Part shown: piece by piece, positions 1 through 8,760 of the stretch
Numbering within the stretch: position 1 is the first letter of the stretch
How the letters are laid out: each line of letters opens with the position of its first letter
Origin: an uncultured Bacteroides sp.
Lineage (GTDB): Bacteria > Bacteroidota > Bacteroidia > Bacteroidales > Bacteroidaceae
Direction: 5' to 3'
DNA length: 21,825 nucleotides
NCBI GenBank assembly: GCA_900766195.1
Contig: CAAFUN010000059.1
Location: forward strand, 1 to 21,825
Position numbers and translations under genes: made by a program
The notes under the pieces: model-generated
The model's database searches: none
What the model saw: only the letters and a program-made list of their open reading frames with translations
Told to the model about the DNA's origin: nothing

Positions 1-12
1 CTCTTCCGATCT
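1..12. other. Illumina adapter remnant at contig start
   Basis: The first 12 bases, CTCTTCCGATCT, are identical to the 3' end of the standard Illumina sequencing adapter. Their position exactly at the left edge indicates untrimmed adapter at a contig end, not genomic DNA. Genomic sequence probably starts at about position 13. Confidence 0.85.
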
Positions 13-31
13 CTTCCAGCGGCATTTGATA

Positions 32-63
32 CAAAGATAAAAATAAAAAGGCAGACAGCGAAA
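32..63 (-). promoter_or_regulatory. Promoter-like sequence pointing off the left edge
   Basis: On the minus strand TATCTTTG (32-39) matches the Bacteroidales -7 consensus TAnnTTTG. A TTTC (60-63) sits 20 bases upstream, one base off the -33 consensus TTTG. It would drive a gene beyond the left edge, in the 3' flank of the tRNA. The gene itself is not in the window, so this rests on motif and spacing only. Confidence 0.35.
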
Positions 64-115
64 GCGACACCTTTGTTTTTATTATTTCGGTATGATCCGT
101 TATCTTCGTGATTTA

Positions 116-137
116 GCGGAACAAAAGCGGAACAAAA
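116..137. repeat. Tandem 11-bp direct repeat beside tRNA-Pro
   Basis: Two perfect abutting copies of gcggaacaaaa (116-126 and 127-137) lie 34 bases from the 3' end of the tRNA-Pro gene. Short tandem repeats next to tRNA 3' ends can be recombinase-binding sites of integrated elements. That role is inference, since no integrase gene is in the window. Confidence 0.6.
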
Positions 138-171
138 AAGGCTTAACTTATTGAAAGTCAAGCCCTATGTG

Positions 172-244
172 TCGGAATGAGGCGATTCGAACGCCCGACC
201 CCTACGTCCCGAACGTAGTGCGCTACCAACTGCGCTACATTCCG
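172..244 (-). tRNA. tRNA-Pro, anticodon CGG
   Basis: The reverse complement folds into a full 73-nt cloverleaf: a 7-bp acceptor stem (CGGAATG with CATTCCG), a GCGC/GCGC D-stem, and an anticodon stem CTACG/CGTAG around the loop TTCGGGA. The variable region is 5 nt, and the T-arm loop is TTCGAAT on a stem closed by one G-U pair. The loop places CGG at positions 34-36, so it reads proline codon CCG. The discriminator base is A and the following bases are CACA, so CCA is not encoded and must be added enzymatically. Confidence 0.96.
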
Positions 245-289
245 CTGTTTTTCAAAAGATGTGATAGCACCTTCTTTTTAAAACGGTTG

Positions 290-320
290 CAAAGTTATGA
301 AAAAACTATTAATCACCAAA
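290..320 (-). promoter_or_regulatory. Promoter of tRNA-Pro
   Basis: On the minus strand TAACTTTG (290-297) is a full match to the Bacteroidales -7 element TAnnTTTG. TTTG (317-320) lies exactly 19 bases upstream as the -33 element. It sits 45 bases upstream of the tRNA 5' end, which suits a short leader. Confidence 0.75.
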
Positions 321-369
321 GACGGGAAAGAAAACATGGAATAAAAATATTAATTCATATAATCCTTAA

Positions 370-1551
370 TTATCGAATTGCTTTGTACCAATCCAAAAAG
401 GTGTATTTCTTGTTGAGATTGGGGTATTTACTTTGAGTAATATAGCTTGTAAAGCCCGAATGCTTATTGATGAAGAAACCATTGTCATATTCCATAAACA
501 GAGGAGTAGCGGCTTTCCATATTACACAATTCTCTATCATAGCCGACAGCTGTTCCTTCTCGGCTTGAGTATGCATAAGACGAGAATAATAATCTTCGAA
601 ATCGTAGAAGAGATCGCCTGTCCCCCGATCAAAATGTTGAACGGAATTGATGTTTATAGTTGTTTCTAAAGCAAAATCGCAATGCGCTTTTACATATCCC
701 GCCAAAGCATTAAGCTTATCGGTTTGGATAACAGAAAAAGTTGCTGATCGATAAGAACCCGACTTCTGGTCTATCATATTGAACGCTTTTTTTACAAAAG
801 TCTGGGGGTTGTCAGAAAGTAAATCACCAACATTTTTTTCATATAAGGGTGTAAAACCCGGAGATACTATTTCGGCAGACGAAGCGATGATATACTCCGT
901 TTTGTCCCTCAATTGATAAGCAACTTCAATACCTGCCATATAGCACATCTCAAAAATGATATACTTAAACATCCCATCGGGAATGGCAGCAGAAAAGTCA
1001 CTAAGCTCCATACGCTTGTTTCCATCAACCAGAATAGAACGAGTTTTGGGATTGGAGAAACTATCGTCGGGCAACCAGCCTGAAGCATGTGAGAATATTA
1101 ACAGGTTAAATGATGCATGCGGATATCTATTTAGTGCGTCCAATATAACACGATGAAAAACTTCGGGGTCAGCAGAGTTTACATCTCCGTAAGTAGAAAC
1201 GTTGAGCGGACTATTATCTTTTGCCCTGAGCTCAACCAAACTGGTTGGTGCTTTATTATCTGTTTTATAATAGACAAGAATCTTATGGTTAGGTGTGCCA
1301 TCATACCCTTTGCTTATGGCTTGTAGCTTCTCTACTACTTCATCAGAGAGATTATTGTTGCCTCCCATATAGACTAATAGAACGCGGTCTACAGTCACAG
1401 CAGGAGGGTCATCTTCGTTGCTGCAATTTGTTAATAGCAACAGAAAAGCTGACATTAGGATAAATCGGAAAAAGCTCAACCGTACAAACTTGCTCCATTG
1501 TGGTTTATAGCCTTCGTTTAAATTACGATTATATTGTTTGTTATCTTTCAT
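370..1551 (-). CDS. C11 (clostripain-family) cysteine peptidase, lipoprotein
   Basis: The 393-residue product looks like a secreted clostripain-type peptidase, a family that cuts after Arg or Lys using a His/Cys dyad. After a basic, hydrophobic N-terminus there is a lipobox L-T-N-C with Cys43, so it should be lipid-anchored outside the inner membrane. The fold start VLLVYMGGNNNLS (about residues 57-69) is typical of C11. The likely catalytic His155 lies in FSHASGW and Cys203 in FEMCYMAG, about the spacing known for PmC11 of Parabacteroides. Basic residues between the two (K169, R171, K179, R180) could be self-processing sites. It is the last gene of the pilus locus, 75 bases after a large fimbrillin with no visible terminator between, so co-transcription is likely. 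The context suggests pilin maturation, but that is inference. The start is supported by the A-rich stretch just upstream. Confidence 0.88.
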   Translation of the reverse strand: MKDNKQYNRNLNEGYKPQWSKFVRLSFFRFILMSAFLLLLTNCSNEDDPPAVTVDRVLLVYMGGNNNLSDEVVEKLQAISKGYDGTPNHKILVYYKTDNKAPTSLVELRAKDNSPLNVSTYGDVNSADPEVFHRVILDALNRYPHASFNLLIFSHASGWLPDDSFSNPKTRSILVDGNKRMELSDFSAAIPDGMFKYIIFEMCYMAGIEVAYQLRDKTEYIIASSAEIVSPGFTPLYEKNVGDLLSDNPQTFVKKAFNMIDQKSGSYRSATFSVIQTDKLNALAGYVKAHCDFALETTININSVQHFDRGTGDLFYDFEDYYSRLMHTQAEKEQLSAMIENCVIWKAATPLFMEYDNGFFINKHSGFTSYITQSKYPNLNKKYTFLDWYKAIR

Positions 1552-1626
1552 TTTTTACTACAATAGTTTATTATCTTCAACTTTTTACAGACTTTTAATT
1601 AAACAAATGGACAAGCATTATAGTTC

Positions 1627-4600
1627 TTATTCTTTTTTGCAGCGCACTGTAGCGCCGTTTGAACGAGACATATGCCCATCTGTTGGTTTTCTGGTAGGGT
1701 TACCAGAATTGAACGCTAGTATCTCGCTTTCTTTATCACTTGTTTTACACGCCCAATAATAGAACCATAATGAATCTTGTTGACCATCAACAATTCCTTT
1801 TAGGAATCCACTAATAGGATAAAAACCACCTAAGTCAGAATTAAACAGTCCTTTTGGATCACCAAAATTCGTCCAAGGAGCTGCTCCGTCAGAAATATTC
1901 CAGTCTAAGCTAGAATTAGGAATGCGCCAACCATAAGGACAAGGATCATAAACTGTTTTTTCTGAGTCTGCTTTCCAAAGCGTAGGGTCAGAGGTATAAA
2001 GCCAATCACCATTTTGTGTGGAGGAGCCATTTATAAATGTTTCAGGATGCTCAACTGCGTATGACACACTTCCGGTCCCTGAACTAACATTAACTTCATT
2101 ATTACTGATAAGAGTGCCTTCAGAGTTATACAAAGGAGTTAGACCTAAATACTGTTTCGTTGGGAAAGGGTCCTTGCGCCCCCATTGATAAAATAAACCT
2201 CTACACTTTTCATTCTTGCTTACGTTAGCTCCTAAAGCTCCCAAGTTTCGATCCATAAAGTTACCTTTCTGGCTAGGTTGAGGCATAGTTTCAATAACCC
2301 AGATATGCCATGACCAAAGGACTTTATCTGCTTTTTTAATAGCTACTACAGAATTTCCTTCCGCTTTTCCTGGAAATACAAGTACATAACCTTTGTTTCC
2401 AATGCCTACAGTTTTGATCATTCCAATATTAGAATCAGCATTTACTCCATTGCGGTTATCTGTCCAAATCAAGTTTGAAGTAAATTTATCCGTAGCACTT
2501 AGTTGTGTACCTATTGCATTAGCTCGCGAAACAGGAATCAGAATACCTATATGATCAGAAGTTGTCATTATATACGAATTTGCTTCATGCTGAATAATGC
2601 CCGTACTACAATTCAATATAATGTCGGTAGGTTCAAAGAGACCCGTAGGACTTGAGATTGTAAGAATAACGTCACATTGATACAGCTTAGGATTAGGTAG
2701 GTCTTTGCAAATTACAAAGTCTACCGGCGTACCCCCAGCTGATATATTAGGAACACCGGAGGTCTTAAGATCCTTAATCACTTTATTAGGATCGCTTTTA
2801 ATGCTTACTTCAAAAGGACAGTTGGCTCGCACTCCAAAAGTCTTTTTCCCACCATCCATCAAATAATTATCGGCTATCACCGGCCGCATGTTATATACAA
2901 ACTGACTTACAGTCAACGTCTTATTGACAATAGTTACCCCATCAGAAACTGTATAAAGATAAAGAGACTTACGTTGATAAAACGGATTTTTGTCTAGATC
3001 TCCCTTCAATATAGCAGTAGGTTGAATGGTAAGCGTCGTGTCGCCTCTGGTAATATAACCGGTAGACGGAAGCACTTGAGGACCTATAAATTTAATTTCA
3101 TTTTCTATATTGTAACTGCTACATTTTAAATCTGTTGTAGATGGATACCACCTTATGTTTAAGGTTTGGGAGGCAGGAAGAGCACCATTCCCATTTCCGT
3201 CCACCGAAGAAGCAAACTCTATCTGACTAATTTCCTTTGAGTCTTGAGTTATAATGATGCCTTTTTGGAATGTATTTAATTGAGTTACTTCAACTATATA
3301 GTCCAACCGACCGGCTTTTACATGAACATAAGCAGTACGAGGTCCTTCCGAATCATTTTTTCCTAGCTTCAGTCTTACATCTGCAGCCTTAGTGGCTACA
3401 CCTGTTGTAGAGCTACATTCCAACCAACTGTAATTGGTGATTTTTCCATCTTTGTCGGTTATCTCTATTTTCCATCCGTCAGGATGATTAGTGAGTATAG
3501 ACAATATATTGTCAGAACTCTTATCACCGCGTTTTTCTTTAGAGAAAGTGTATTTACCTTGAGATACGCCTACAAAATATTGACCATTGACATCAAATTC
3601 TGTAAAACGACCATCGCTCCAGTTAAGAATACTCGCTTTGATATTAACAGGACGTGAGTTAAAAGCTTGTTCAGTAGTAGGAAGCCCAGGACCGCTGATT
3701 GATTGAACGTCTACTCTGTATTGGTTGTTGCGTAGTAATGGCAGATAAGTGATAGCCCCCCCATCGGGTGTAGTGGCGAAGTCGATGCGGTAATACGTAT
3801 CTTTAGTGTCATTTTGATAACGTCCCCCAATTACTAAACAAGTGTTTTTAGAAAGATCGTTCGCAGTTCCTGCTGCAGCCTCAAAAGTATAAATCTCGTT
3901 TATACATGAGGAACCTTTATGGGTGTTGAGATCTTTTGTAATTGCATCTTTATCATATTGAAGAGGACCCTTTGTCGGAGTGCCCAGAACAGAAGGCTTA
4001 GAAACTTCGGTCTTACTTTCATCCAAAGCATCCATATTGGGGACTATTTGTCCCTTACTGTTGTAATTGTATACATATACACTTGTCAGCTCAAAATCGT
4101 TTTGAGCTTTCGTTGTTAAGCTTACATCTATTTTTGATACCATACGTAATAAGGTAGCCTCTACTGCACCCATATCACTACTAACGACTATATTTGACTT
4201 TTCGCCCCACATCGGAATGGGTTTATAATTGTCGGAAGAAGATTTTGTATTCCATTTACCTTCATTGGCAAATACCATTTTTTTTAATACCGTAGCTTTG
4301 TCATCACCGGCTGCGATGCCATTTCTACTATTATCCAAGCTGGCATTCGCATTGGCCAGAATAACCATATCATACGTACCTTCGGGCACTTTAAGCGTAA
4401 AAGTCTTGGTTTTGCCATCCGGGCCATTCGTAATGGTATTGCTGTAGATAGGTTGATAGATATATTTGCCCCCTGTGAAGAGTAGTACAGCTATCTGTTT
4501 AACTTCATTCTCATCATTATCTGTCAATGCATAAGTTTTAGGAGAACTAGTGCCGGGAACCTTTACGGAAAAAGTAACAAACTTTTCTTTGCCATTAACA

Positions 4601-4704
4601 GGAACATCAAATCTATCATGCTCATCTGCGCAACAATAGAACAGTGTCGAGAACAGGAGTAATGCCAGAGCATGTAACGCTCTATTCGCTTTTATTCTTT
4701 CCAT
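1627..4704 (-). CDS. Large fimbrillin with FISUMP C-terminal domain (tip paralogue 1)
   Basis: This 1025-residue lipoprotein is a FimA/Mfa1-superfamily fimbrillin, probably a pilus tip or accessory subunit. The signal peptide ends in F-Y-C-C (Cys24/25). Next comes a fimbrillin N-domain (about 40-360; EVKQIAVLLF and VPEGTYDMVILANANASL are family-like). A BACON-like segment follows around 400-475, ending in YIVEVTQLN, then Ig-like beta repeats. The C-terminal domain (about 800-1025) has the FISUMP signature: MDRNLGALG at 817, QWGRKDPFP at 840 and YDPCPYGWRIP at 919, ending in VRC. FISUMP-type folds are often surface-exposed and lectin-like, so adhesion is plausible. Two full-length paralogues lie upstream. 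Unlike them it has Tyr58-Ala59 where they have Arg-Ala at the presumed maturation site. It has its own leader and a candidate promoter. Confidence 0.85.
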   Translation of the reverse strand: MERIKANRALHALALLLFSTLFYCCADEHDRFDVPVNGKEKFVTFSVKVPGTSSPKTYALTDNDENEVKQIAVLLFTGGKYIYQPIYSNTITNGPDGKTKTFTLKVPEGTYDMVILANANASLDNSRNGIAAGDDKATVLKKMVFANEGKWNTKSSSDNYKPIPMWGEKSNIVVSSDMGAVEATLLRMVSKIDVSLTTKAQNDFELTSVYVYNYNSKGQIVPNMDALDESKTEVSKPSVLGTPTKGPLQYDKDAITKDLNTHKGSSCINEIYTFEAAAGTANDLSKNTCLVIGGRYQNDTKDTYYRIDFATTPDGGAITYLPLLRNNQYRVDVQSISGPGLPTTEQAFNSRPVNIKASILNWSDGRFTEFDVNGQYFVGVSQGKYTFSKEKRGDKSSDNILSILTNHPDGWKIEITDKDGKITNYSWLECSSTTGVATKAADVRLKLGKNDSEGPRTAYVHVKAGRLDYIVEVTQLNTFQKGIIITQDSKEISQIEFASSVDGNGNGALPASQTLNIRWYPSTTDLKCSSYNIENEIKFIGPQVLPSTGYITRGDTTLTIQPTAILKGDLDKNPFYQRKSLYLYTVSDGVTIVNKTLTVSQFVYNMRPVIADNYLMDGGKKTFGVRANCPFEVSIKSDPNKVIKDLKTSGVPNISAGGTPVDFVICKDLPNPKLYQCDVILTISSPTGLFEPTDIILNCSTGIIQHEANSYIMTTSDHIGILIPVSRANAIGTQLSATDKFTSNLIWTDNRNGVNADSNIGMIKTVGIGNKGYVLVFPGKAEGNSVVAIKKADKVLWSWHIWVIETMPQPSQKGNFMDRNLGALGANVSKNEKCRGLFYQWGRKDPFPTKQYLGLTPLYNSEGTLISNNEVNVSSGTGSVSYAVEHPETFINGSSTQNGDWLYTSDPTLWKADSEKTVYDPCPYGWRIPNSSLDWNISDGAAPWTNFGDPKGLFNSDLGGFYPISGFLKGIVDGQQDSLWFYYWACKTSDKESEILAFNSGNPTRKPTDGHMSRSNGATVRCKKE

Positions 4705-5060
4705 TTGGGGGTGTCCTCTCTTTAATTTTTGTAGTATTAATCCTCTTTTTAGAGCAAGATCGCAGTAAGTTTGTATACTGCTTTTATCTGTTTAAAAGAA
4801 TTTGATGCAAGTAAATTCTCAGTTTCCCAGAAGTTCTTAGTCTGCAAATAAGTTCTCTTAACGATGTAGATAAAGTACTCAAAAAATAGTTTTTACCAGT
4901 TTAGTATTTATAATTGTGTAAAGATATAGCTTTTATCTATTTTAGAAAAATATAAAATAAATAGTTTAAGTGAGTTAATTATAAATTAACGGTTTAATTA
5001 AAAAAGAGAGTTTATATTAGATGCCCAAGTTATGCATAGGTTCAAGCTTCTTGCGTGATT
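4705..5060 (-). repeat. Duplicated leader of tip paralogue 1 (copy of 8289-8645)
   Basis: About 355 bases upstream of this fimbrillin gene align along their whole length with the 355 bases upstream of the next paralogue (8289-8645), with clear but imperfect identity. The best conserved blocks are around 4831-4864, 4891-4914 and the start-proximal ctctctttaatttttgtagta. The pair shows that the duplication unit included the 5' regulatory region and not only the gene. Confidence 0.8.
4919..4949 (-). promoter_or_regulatory. Candidate promoter of tip paralogue 1 and C11 peptidase
   Basis: The minus strand reads TATCTTTA (4919-4926), one base off the TAnnTTTG -7 element, with an AT-rich TTTC-like -33 region about 19 bases upstream. 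The same element is kept in the paralogous leader at 8503. A start site near 4912 would give a leader of about 210 nt. It is the only promoter candidate between the terminator at 5141 and the gene. Confidence 0.4.
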
Positions 5061-5111
5061 AAATAAAATGAAATCATTCTTTGTTGTAACCCAATTGATA
5101 AATATTTACTT
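5060..5111. repeat. Two-block AT-rich repeat, shared with 17480-17530
   Basis: taaataaaatgaaa (5060-5073) and ataaatatttactt (5098-5111) recur exactly at 17480-17493 and 17517-17530, same orientation, with block offsets of 38 and 37 bases. The intervening bases are only loosely alike. One copy lies upstream of the tip-1 leader, the other in the gene-free DNA upstream of the main pilus promoter. Function unknown. Confidence 0.5.
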
Positions 5112-5140
5112 GAAAAGACGCTTGTTATGGTATTTATAAA

Positions 5141-5199
5141 AAAAAAAGAAGTATTTCAAAAGTCAATGTTTATTAGACTTTTGAAATACTTCTTTTTTT
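5141..5199 (-). terminator. Perfect 24-bp stem terminator after tip paralogue 2
   Basis: Bases 5141-5164 are an exact inverted copy of 5176-5199 around an 11-base loop, with A/T runs forming the base of the stem, so it can act as a terminator in either direction. It starts 11 bases after the stop codon of the 5211-8288 gene and isolates it from the downstream fimbrillin. Confidence 0.92.
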
Positions 5200-5210
5200 A
5201 TGCGTACTTT

Positions 5211-8200
5211 TTATTTCTGTTCTTTTATACAGCGTACAGGCTCAGCATGTCCTCGAAGATGAGTTGCTTGTCTCGGTGGCCAATAGTCAGAACTAGTTGT
5301 ATTGTATATGAGCGCTATGCTTTGTGTTCCACCAGCAATATTGGCGAATTGGCTAACCCATACAAATCCATACTTTTGCTCGGAGGCTGCTACGTCAGGA
5401 TCTGTAAGGCGCCCATTTGCAGGATAGCATCCACCATTAATAGAGCTACTAACCTCATTGGTGTTCATAACCCTAGTCCAATTGGCTATAGCAAGATTCC
5501 ATTTTTGAATATTCTCAGGAACACGCCAACCCGATGGGCAAGGATCATAAACTGTTTTTGTACTTTCTTGCCAAAGACCCGTATTCGTTGGGCTAACCCA
5601 ATCGTTGTTAACTATGAAACAAAGCGGGGCTCTTACGGCGGATTGTATTGAAAACATAGCAGTCTGTTTTGCAATTTTGGCTTGGCCGCCACTTGCATTA
5701 TATATAGAAGTTAAATTACCTGCTGGTGGAAATGGATCCTTACGCCCCCATTGATAACGTAAACCTGGACATTTCATTGTAGCTGCAGAACTAAGGTCAC
5801 CTGTAGCTCCTAAAAAGCGATCCATGAAACCTGTTTCACTGACTTTTGGTGTACTTCCAACTGTCCATACATGCCATGACCACAGAATATCTTTATTACT
5901 ATTTCTTATGGCTATTACAGCATTACCTTCGCTTGATCCGGGTAATACCAACACATACCCCTTAGTTCCAGCACCTGCAGTTTGTATCATCTTAACATTA
6001 GAACCGTTGGCAATACCATTAACGTTATCTGTCCATAGCAATTCACTAGTGTATGCTTCATTATCACCTAATTGTTTTCCAAGATCTGGTGAATCATTGG
6101 CGCGCGAAACAGGAATCAAAATACCTGTACCGTTAGTTTGCATAATATATGAATTTGATGGATCTTGAACAATGCCCGAAACACAATTCAATGTAATTGG
6201 TGTATCTGGGAATTTACCGGTAGGACTCTTGATGGTTAACGTAACCTTTTCTTGATATAAACTAGGATTAGTTAGATCATCTTTAATTGTAAAGGTCACT
6301 GGCGTACCATTCTTAGAGACATCAGGAGCACCGGACGTTTTAAGATTAGATACTATATGATGAGGATCATCTGTTACTTCTACCTTAAAATCGGTATTGG
6401 CACGTATGCCAAAAGATTTTTGCTGTCCATCCATCAAGAAAGTTGATGGGAGTTCAGGAACTACATTATATACTGTCTGCCGTAGTGTCAGAGTTTTATT
6501 AAGGGTAGTTATTCCATCCGTAAGCGTATAAAAATATACCGTAGAGCGTTGATAAAATGCATTGTTATTTATGTCATCCTCCGAAATAAGTTTTGGCTGT
6601 ATGTTATATTGCAGCTTACCATTATTACTGGAAAGTTGGCCTGTGCCCGGAAGCTCTTGAAGGTTGTCGCCCGTATTGAATTCAATTTTATTTGAACCGA
6701 TTATACTGCTATTACACATTATATTTTCAGAAGCCGGGCTCCATATCAACTTAATGAGTTTTGGATTAGGAAGTGTCTTTGCCTTTATTTCATCAACGGT
6801 AGAAATGAACTCGATGATATTGTCTTCTTTTCCATCTACAAGGATATGAATGCCAACGTTGGCGGTATTCAACTGAGTCACCTTTATTCTATAATCTAAA
6901 CGCTCTGCTTTGACATGAATGTAAGCCACACGCTCAGCTTCTGTATTGTTGTCGCCCATCAGTAATCTGACATTATCACCTTCAATGTTTGTGCCTTTTG
7001 GTGGGTCACAGCTTAACCATGAGGACTCACCTAGAAGATTTCCGTCTGCATCGGTGATGTCTATATGCCATCCTTTAGGATAGTCGGTTACCACAGATAA
7101 GAGGTTGTCTATGCTGCTAGCATCACGTGTTTCTTTAGAGAACGTGAATTCAGCTTGAGAAACACCCACAAGGTATTGGTCGTTGATTGCAAACTCGGTA
7201 AATTGAGAATTACTCCATTTAATCACATTGGCCGTAATATTAACAGGACGTGCCTCAAGAGCCTCCCCTGGAGTATCTACACCTGAGCCACTAACTGATT
7301 GGATACTAATTTGGTATTGGAAATTACGCAGTAGAGCTAAAAAAGTGGATGTACCATCACTTTTTGTGTTAGCAATGTCAACTCTATAATAGGTTGGTTT
7401 GTTGTCACCTTTGTAAACTCCTCCAATGACTAGGCAAGTATTGGTTTTCAAATTTGCAGGATCACCTGCAGCAGCCTCAAAAGCATAAATTTCGTCTTTG
7501 CAAGAGACTCCTTTTTCGTTATCTTTTTTGATTGCATCACCTTCATACACAAGAGGTCCGGCTGTGGTGCTGCCTTGAATAGACGGGCTCTTAACAGCAT
7601 TTGCATCACTGTCCCAGTTTGTTGCATCCGGAACAACTTGTCCTACAGTATTATAATTGTATAGACGTATGCTTTGTAAGTCGAAATTAGCTTGAGCAGC
7701 TTGAGCTAAGCTTACATCAATCTTTGATAGCATACGTAACAATGAAGTATCAATATTTTTTGTATTGCTGTTCACTGTAATGGTAGGTATTTCGCCCCAC
7801 ATGGGGATAGGCATGTAGTTGGCTTGGTTGGTGTCGGTATTCCATTTTTCTTGATTGGTTACCGTTATCTTCTTAAGTAATTCAGTTTTAGACATGCCCT
7901 CTTTAACGCCATTCAAAGCATTACTTAAGCTGGCATTAGCATTAGCTAGAATCACCATATTAAAAGTACCTTCGGGTACTTTGAGCGTGAAAGACTTTTT
8001 ACCATTTCCGGTATCAGTGATGGTATTACTGTAAATAGGATGATAGGTATAGCCTTTCTCATCAAAAAGAAGTACAGCAATCTGCTTGACGGCGTTCTCA
8101 TCGTCGCCTAGCAGTGCCCTTGTTTTGGGAGTACTATTACCCGGAACTTTTACTGAAAACACGATTGTTTTCTCATCACCGTTGCCTGGACCACTAAATG

Positions 8201-8288
8201 ACTGCTCATCGGTGCAGCAATAGAGCAATGCCGAAAGCAGAACCAGTGTCAGAACTTGTAATGCTCTTTTAGTTTTTGTTCTTTTCAT
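5211..8288 (-). CDS. Large fimbrillin with FISUMP C-terminal domain (tip paralogue 2)
   Basis: This is a 1025-residue lipoprotein fimbrillin, paralogous to the genes on both sides. The frame is open up to 8525, but the start at 8288 is preferred: it gives a signal peptide (KRTKTKRALQ, hydrophobic core, Y-C24-C25) matching both paralogues, and the candidate promoter would start transcripts downstream of the 8525 ATG. The N-domain carries a presumed maturation site, Arg57-Ala58, followed by LLGDDENAVKQIAVLLF, closely matching the start of mature P. gingivalis FimA. BACON-like and Ig-like segments follow. The FISUMP domain has MDRFLGATG at 822, WGRKDPFP at 847 and YDPCPSGWRVP at 914, ending in VRCIKEQK. 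It sits between two strong terminators, so it is probably its own transcription unit. A role as an alternative pilus tip adhesin is inference. Confidence 0.87.
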   Translation of the reverse strand: MKRTKTKRALQVLTLVLLSALLYCCTDEQSFSGPGNGDEKTIVFSVKVPGNSTPKTRALLGDDENAVKQIAVLLFDEKGYTYHPIYSNTITDTGNGKKSFTLKVPEGTFNMVILANANASLSNALNGVKEGMSKTELLKKITVTNQEKWNTDTNQANYMPIPMWGEIPTITVNSNTKNIDTSLLRMLSKIDVSLAQAAQANFDLQSIRLYNYNTVGQVVPDATNWDSDANAVKSPSIQGSTTAGPLVYEGDAIKKDNEKGVSCKDEIYAFEAAAGDPANLKTNTCLVIGGVYKGDNKPTYYRVDIANTKSDGTSTFLALLRNFQYQISIQSVSGSGVDTPGEALEARPVNITANVIKWSNSQFTEFAINDQYLVGVSQAEFTFSKETRDASSIDNLLSVVTDYPKGWHIDITDADGNLLGESSWLSCDPPKGTNIEGDNVRLLMGDNNTEAERVAYIHVKAERLDYRIKVTQLNTANVGIHILVDGKEDNIIEFISTVDEIKAKTLPNPKLIKLIWSPASENIMCNSSIIGSNKIEFNTGDNLQELPGTGQLSSNNGKLQYNIQPKLISEDDINNNAFYQRSTVYFYTLTDGITTLNKTLTLRQTVYNVVPELPSTFLMDGQQKSFGIRANTDFKVEVTDDPHHIVSNLKTSGAPDVSKNGTPVTFTIKDDLTNPSLYQEKVTLTIKSPTGKFPDTPITLNCVSGIVQDPSNSYIMQTNGTGILIPVSRANDSPDLGKQLGDNEAYTSELLWTDNVNGIANGSNVKMIQTAGAGTKGYVLVLPGSSEGNAVIAIRNSNKDILWSWHVWTVGSTPKVSETGFMDRFLGATGDLSSAATMKCPGLRYQWGRKDPFPPAGNLTSIYNASGGQAKIAKQTAMFSIQSAVRAPLCFIVNNDWVSPTNTGLWQESTKTVYDPCPSGWRVPENIQKWNLAIANWTRVMNTNEVSSSINGGCYPANGRLTDPDVAASEQKYGFVWVSQFANIAGGTQSIALIYNTTSSDYWPPRQATHLRGHAEPVRCIKEQK

Positions 8289-8645
8289 TTGGAATGTTCT
8301 CTCTTTAATTTTTGTAGTACTAATCCGCTCTTCAGAGCCCCGATCGCAATAAGTTAGTATACTGCTTTCTTTCTGTTTGTAAGAGTTTGATGCTAGTAAA
8401 TTCTCTGTTTTCCAGTAGTTCTTAGTCTGCAAATAAGTTCTCTTAACGAGGTAGATCAAGTTCTCAAAAATAGTTTTTACCAGTTTAGTATTTATAATGT
8501 TGTAAAGATATAACTTTTTATCCATTTAAAAAAAATATGAAATGAATAGTTTAAATGAGTAACTTACAAATTACCGGTTTCCTTTTAAAAAGAGAGTTCT
8601 TAGTTGATGCAGAAGTTAGACATAAGTTGAGGCTCATCGTACTAT
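8289..8645 (-). repeat. Duplicated leader of tip paralogue 2 (copy of 4705-5060)
   Basis: This is the second copy of the ~355-base leader described at 4705-5060. The strongest blocks are agttcttagtctgcaaataa and atagtttttaccagtttagt. The first tip gene (8903-11989) has no such leader, because it follows the anchor gene directly. Confidence 0.8.
8503..8534 (-). promoter_or_regulatory. Candidate promoter of tip paralogue 2
   Basis: TATCTTTA (minus strand, 8503-8510) is one base off the Bacteroidales -7 consensus, with a T-rich -33 region at the right distance. It is positionally conserved with the element at 4919. It lies between the terminator at 8677 and the gene and predicts a leader of roughly 210 nt. 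Confidence 0.4.
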
Positions 8646-8676
8646 TAAATGTAGGGTATATCAATATTTTAAGATA

Positions 8677-8736
8677 TAAAGAAAGAAGTCTCAAACACTT
8701 TATATTAACATAAAGTGTTTGAGACTTCTTTCTTTA
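8677..8736 (-). terminator. Perfect 26-bp stem terminator closing the main pilus operon
   Basis: Bases 8677-8702 are an exact inverted repeat of 8711-8736 with an 8-base loop (tattaaca). It begins 24 bases after the stop of the 41-codon ORF and separates the main pilus operon from the next fimbrillin gene. It lacks a long U-run beyond the stem, but the A/U-rich stem base serves that role in similar terminators. Confidence 0.88.
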
Positions 8737-8760
8737 GGTAGTGTGCAATTATTTGCTATA

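Noticed and set aside
167..436. Plus-strand 89-codon frame overlapping the tRNA
   Set aside because: It runs through the antisense of tRNA-Pro and the 3' end of the peptidase gene; it is a shadow frame.
8289..8525. N-terminal extension of tip paralogue 2 to an ATG at 8525
   Set aside because: The extra 79 codons precede a signal peptide identical in style to both paralogues, lie in the duplicated non-coding leader, and their ATG is upstream of the predicted transcript start.
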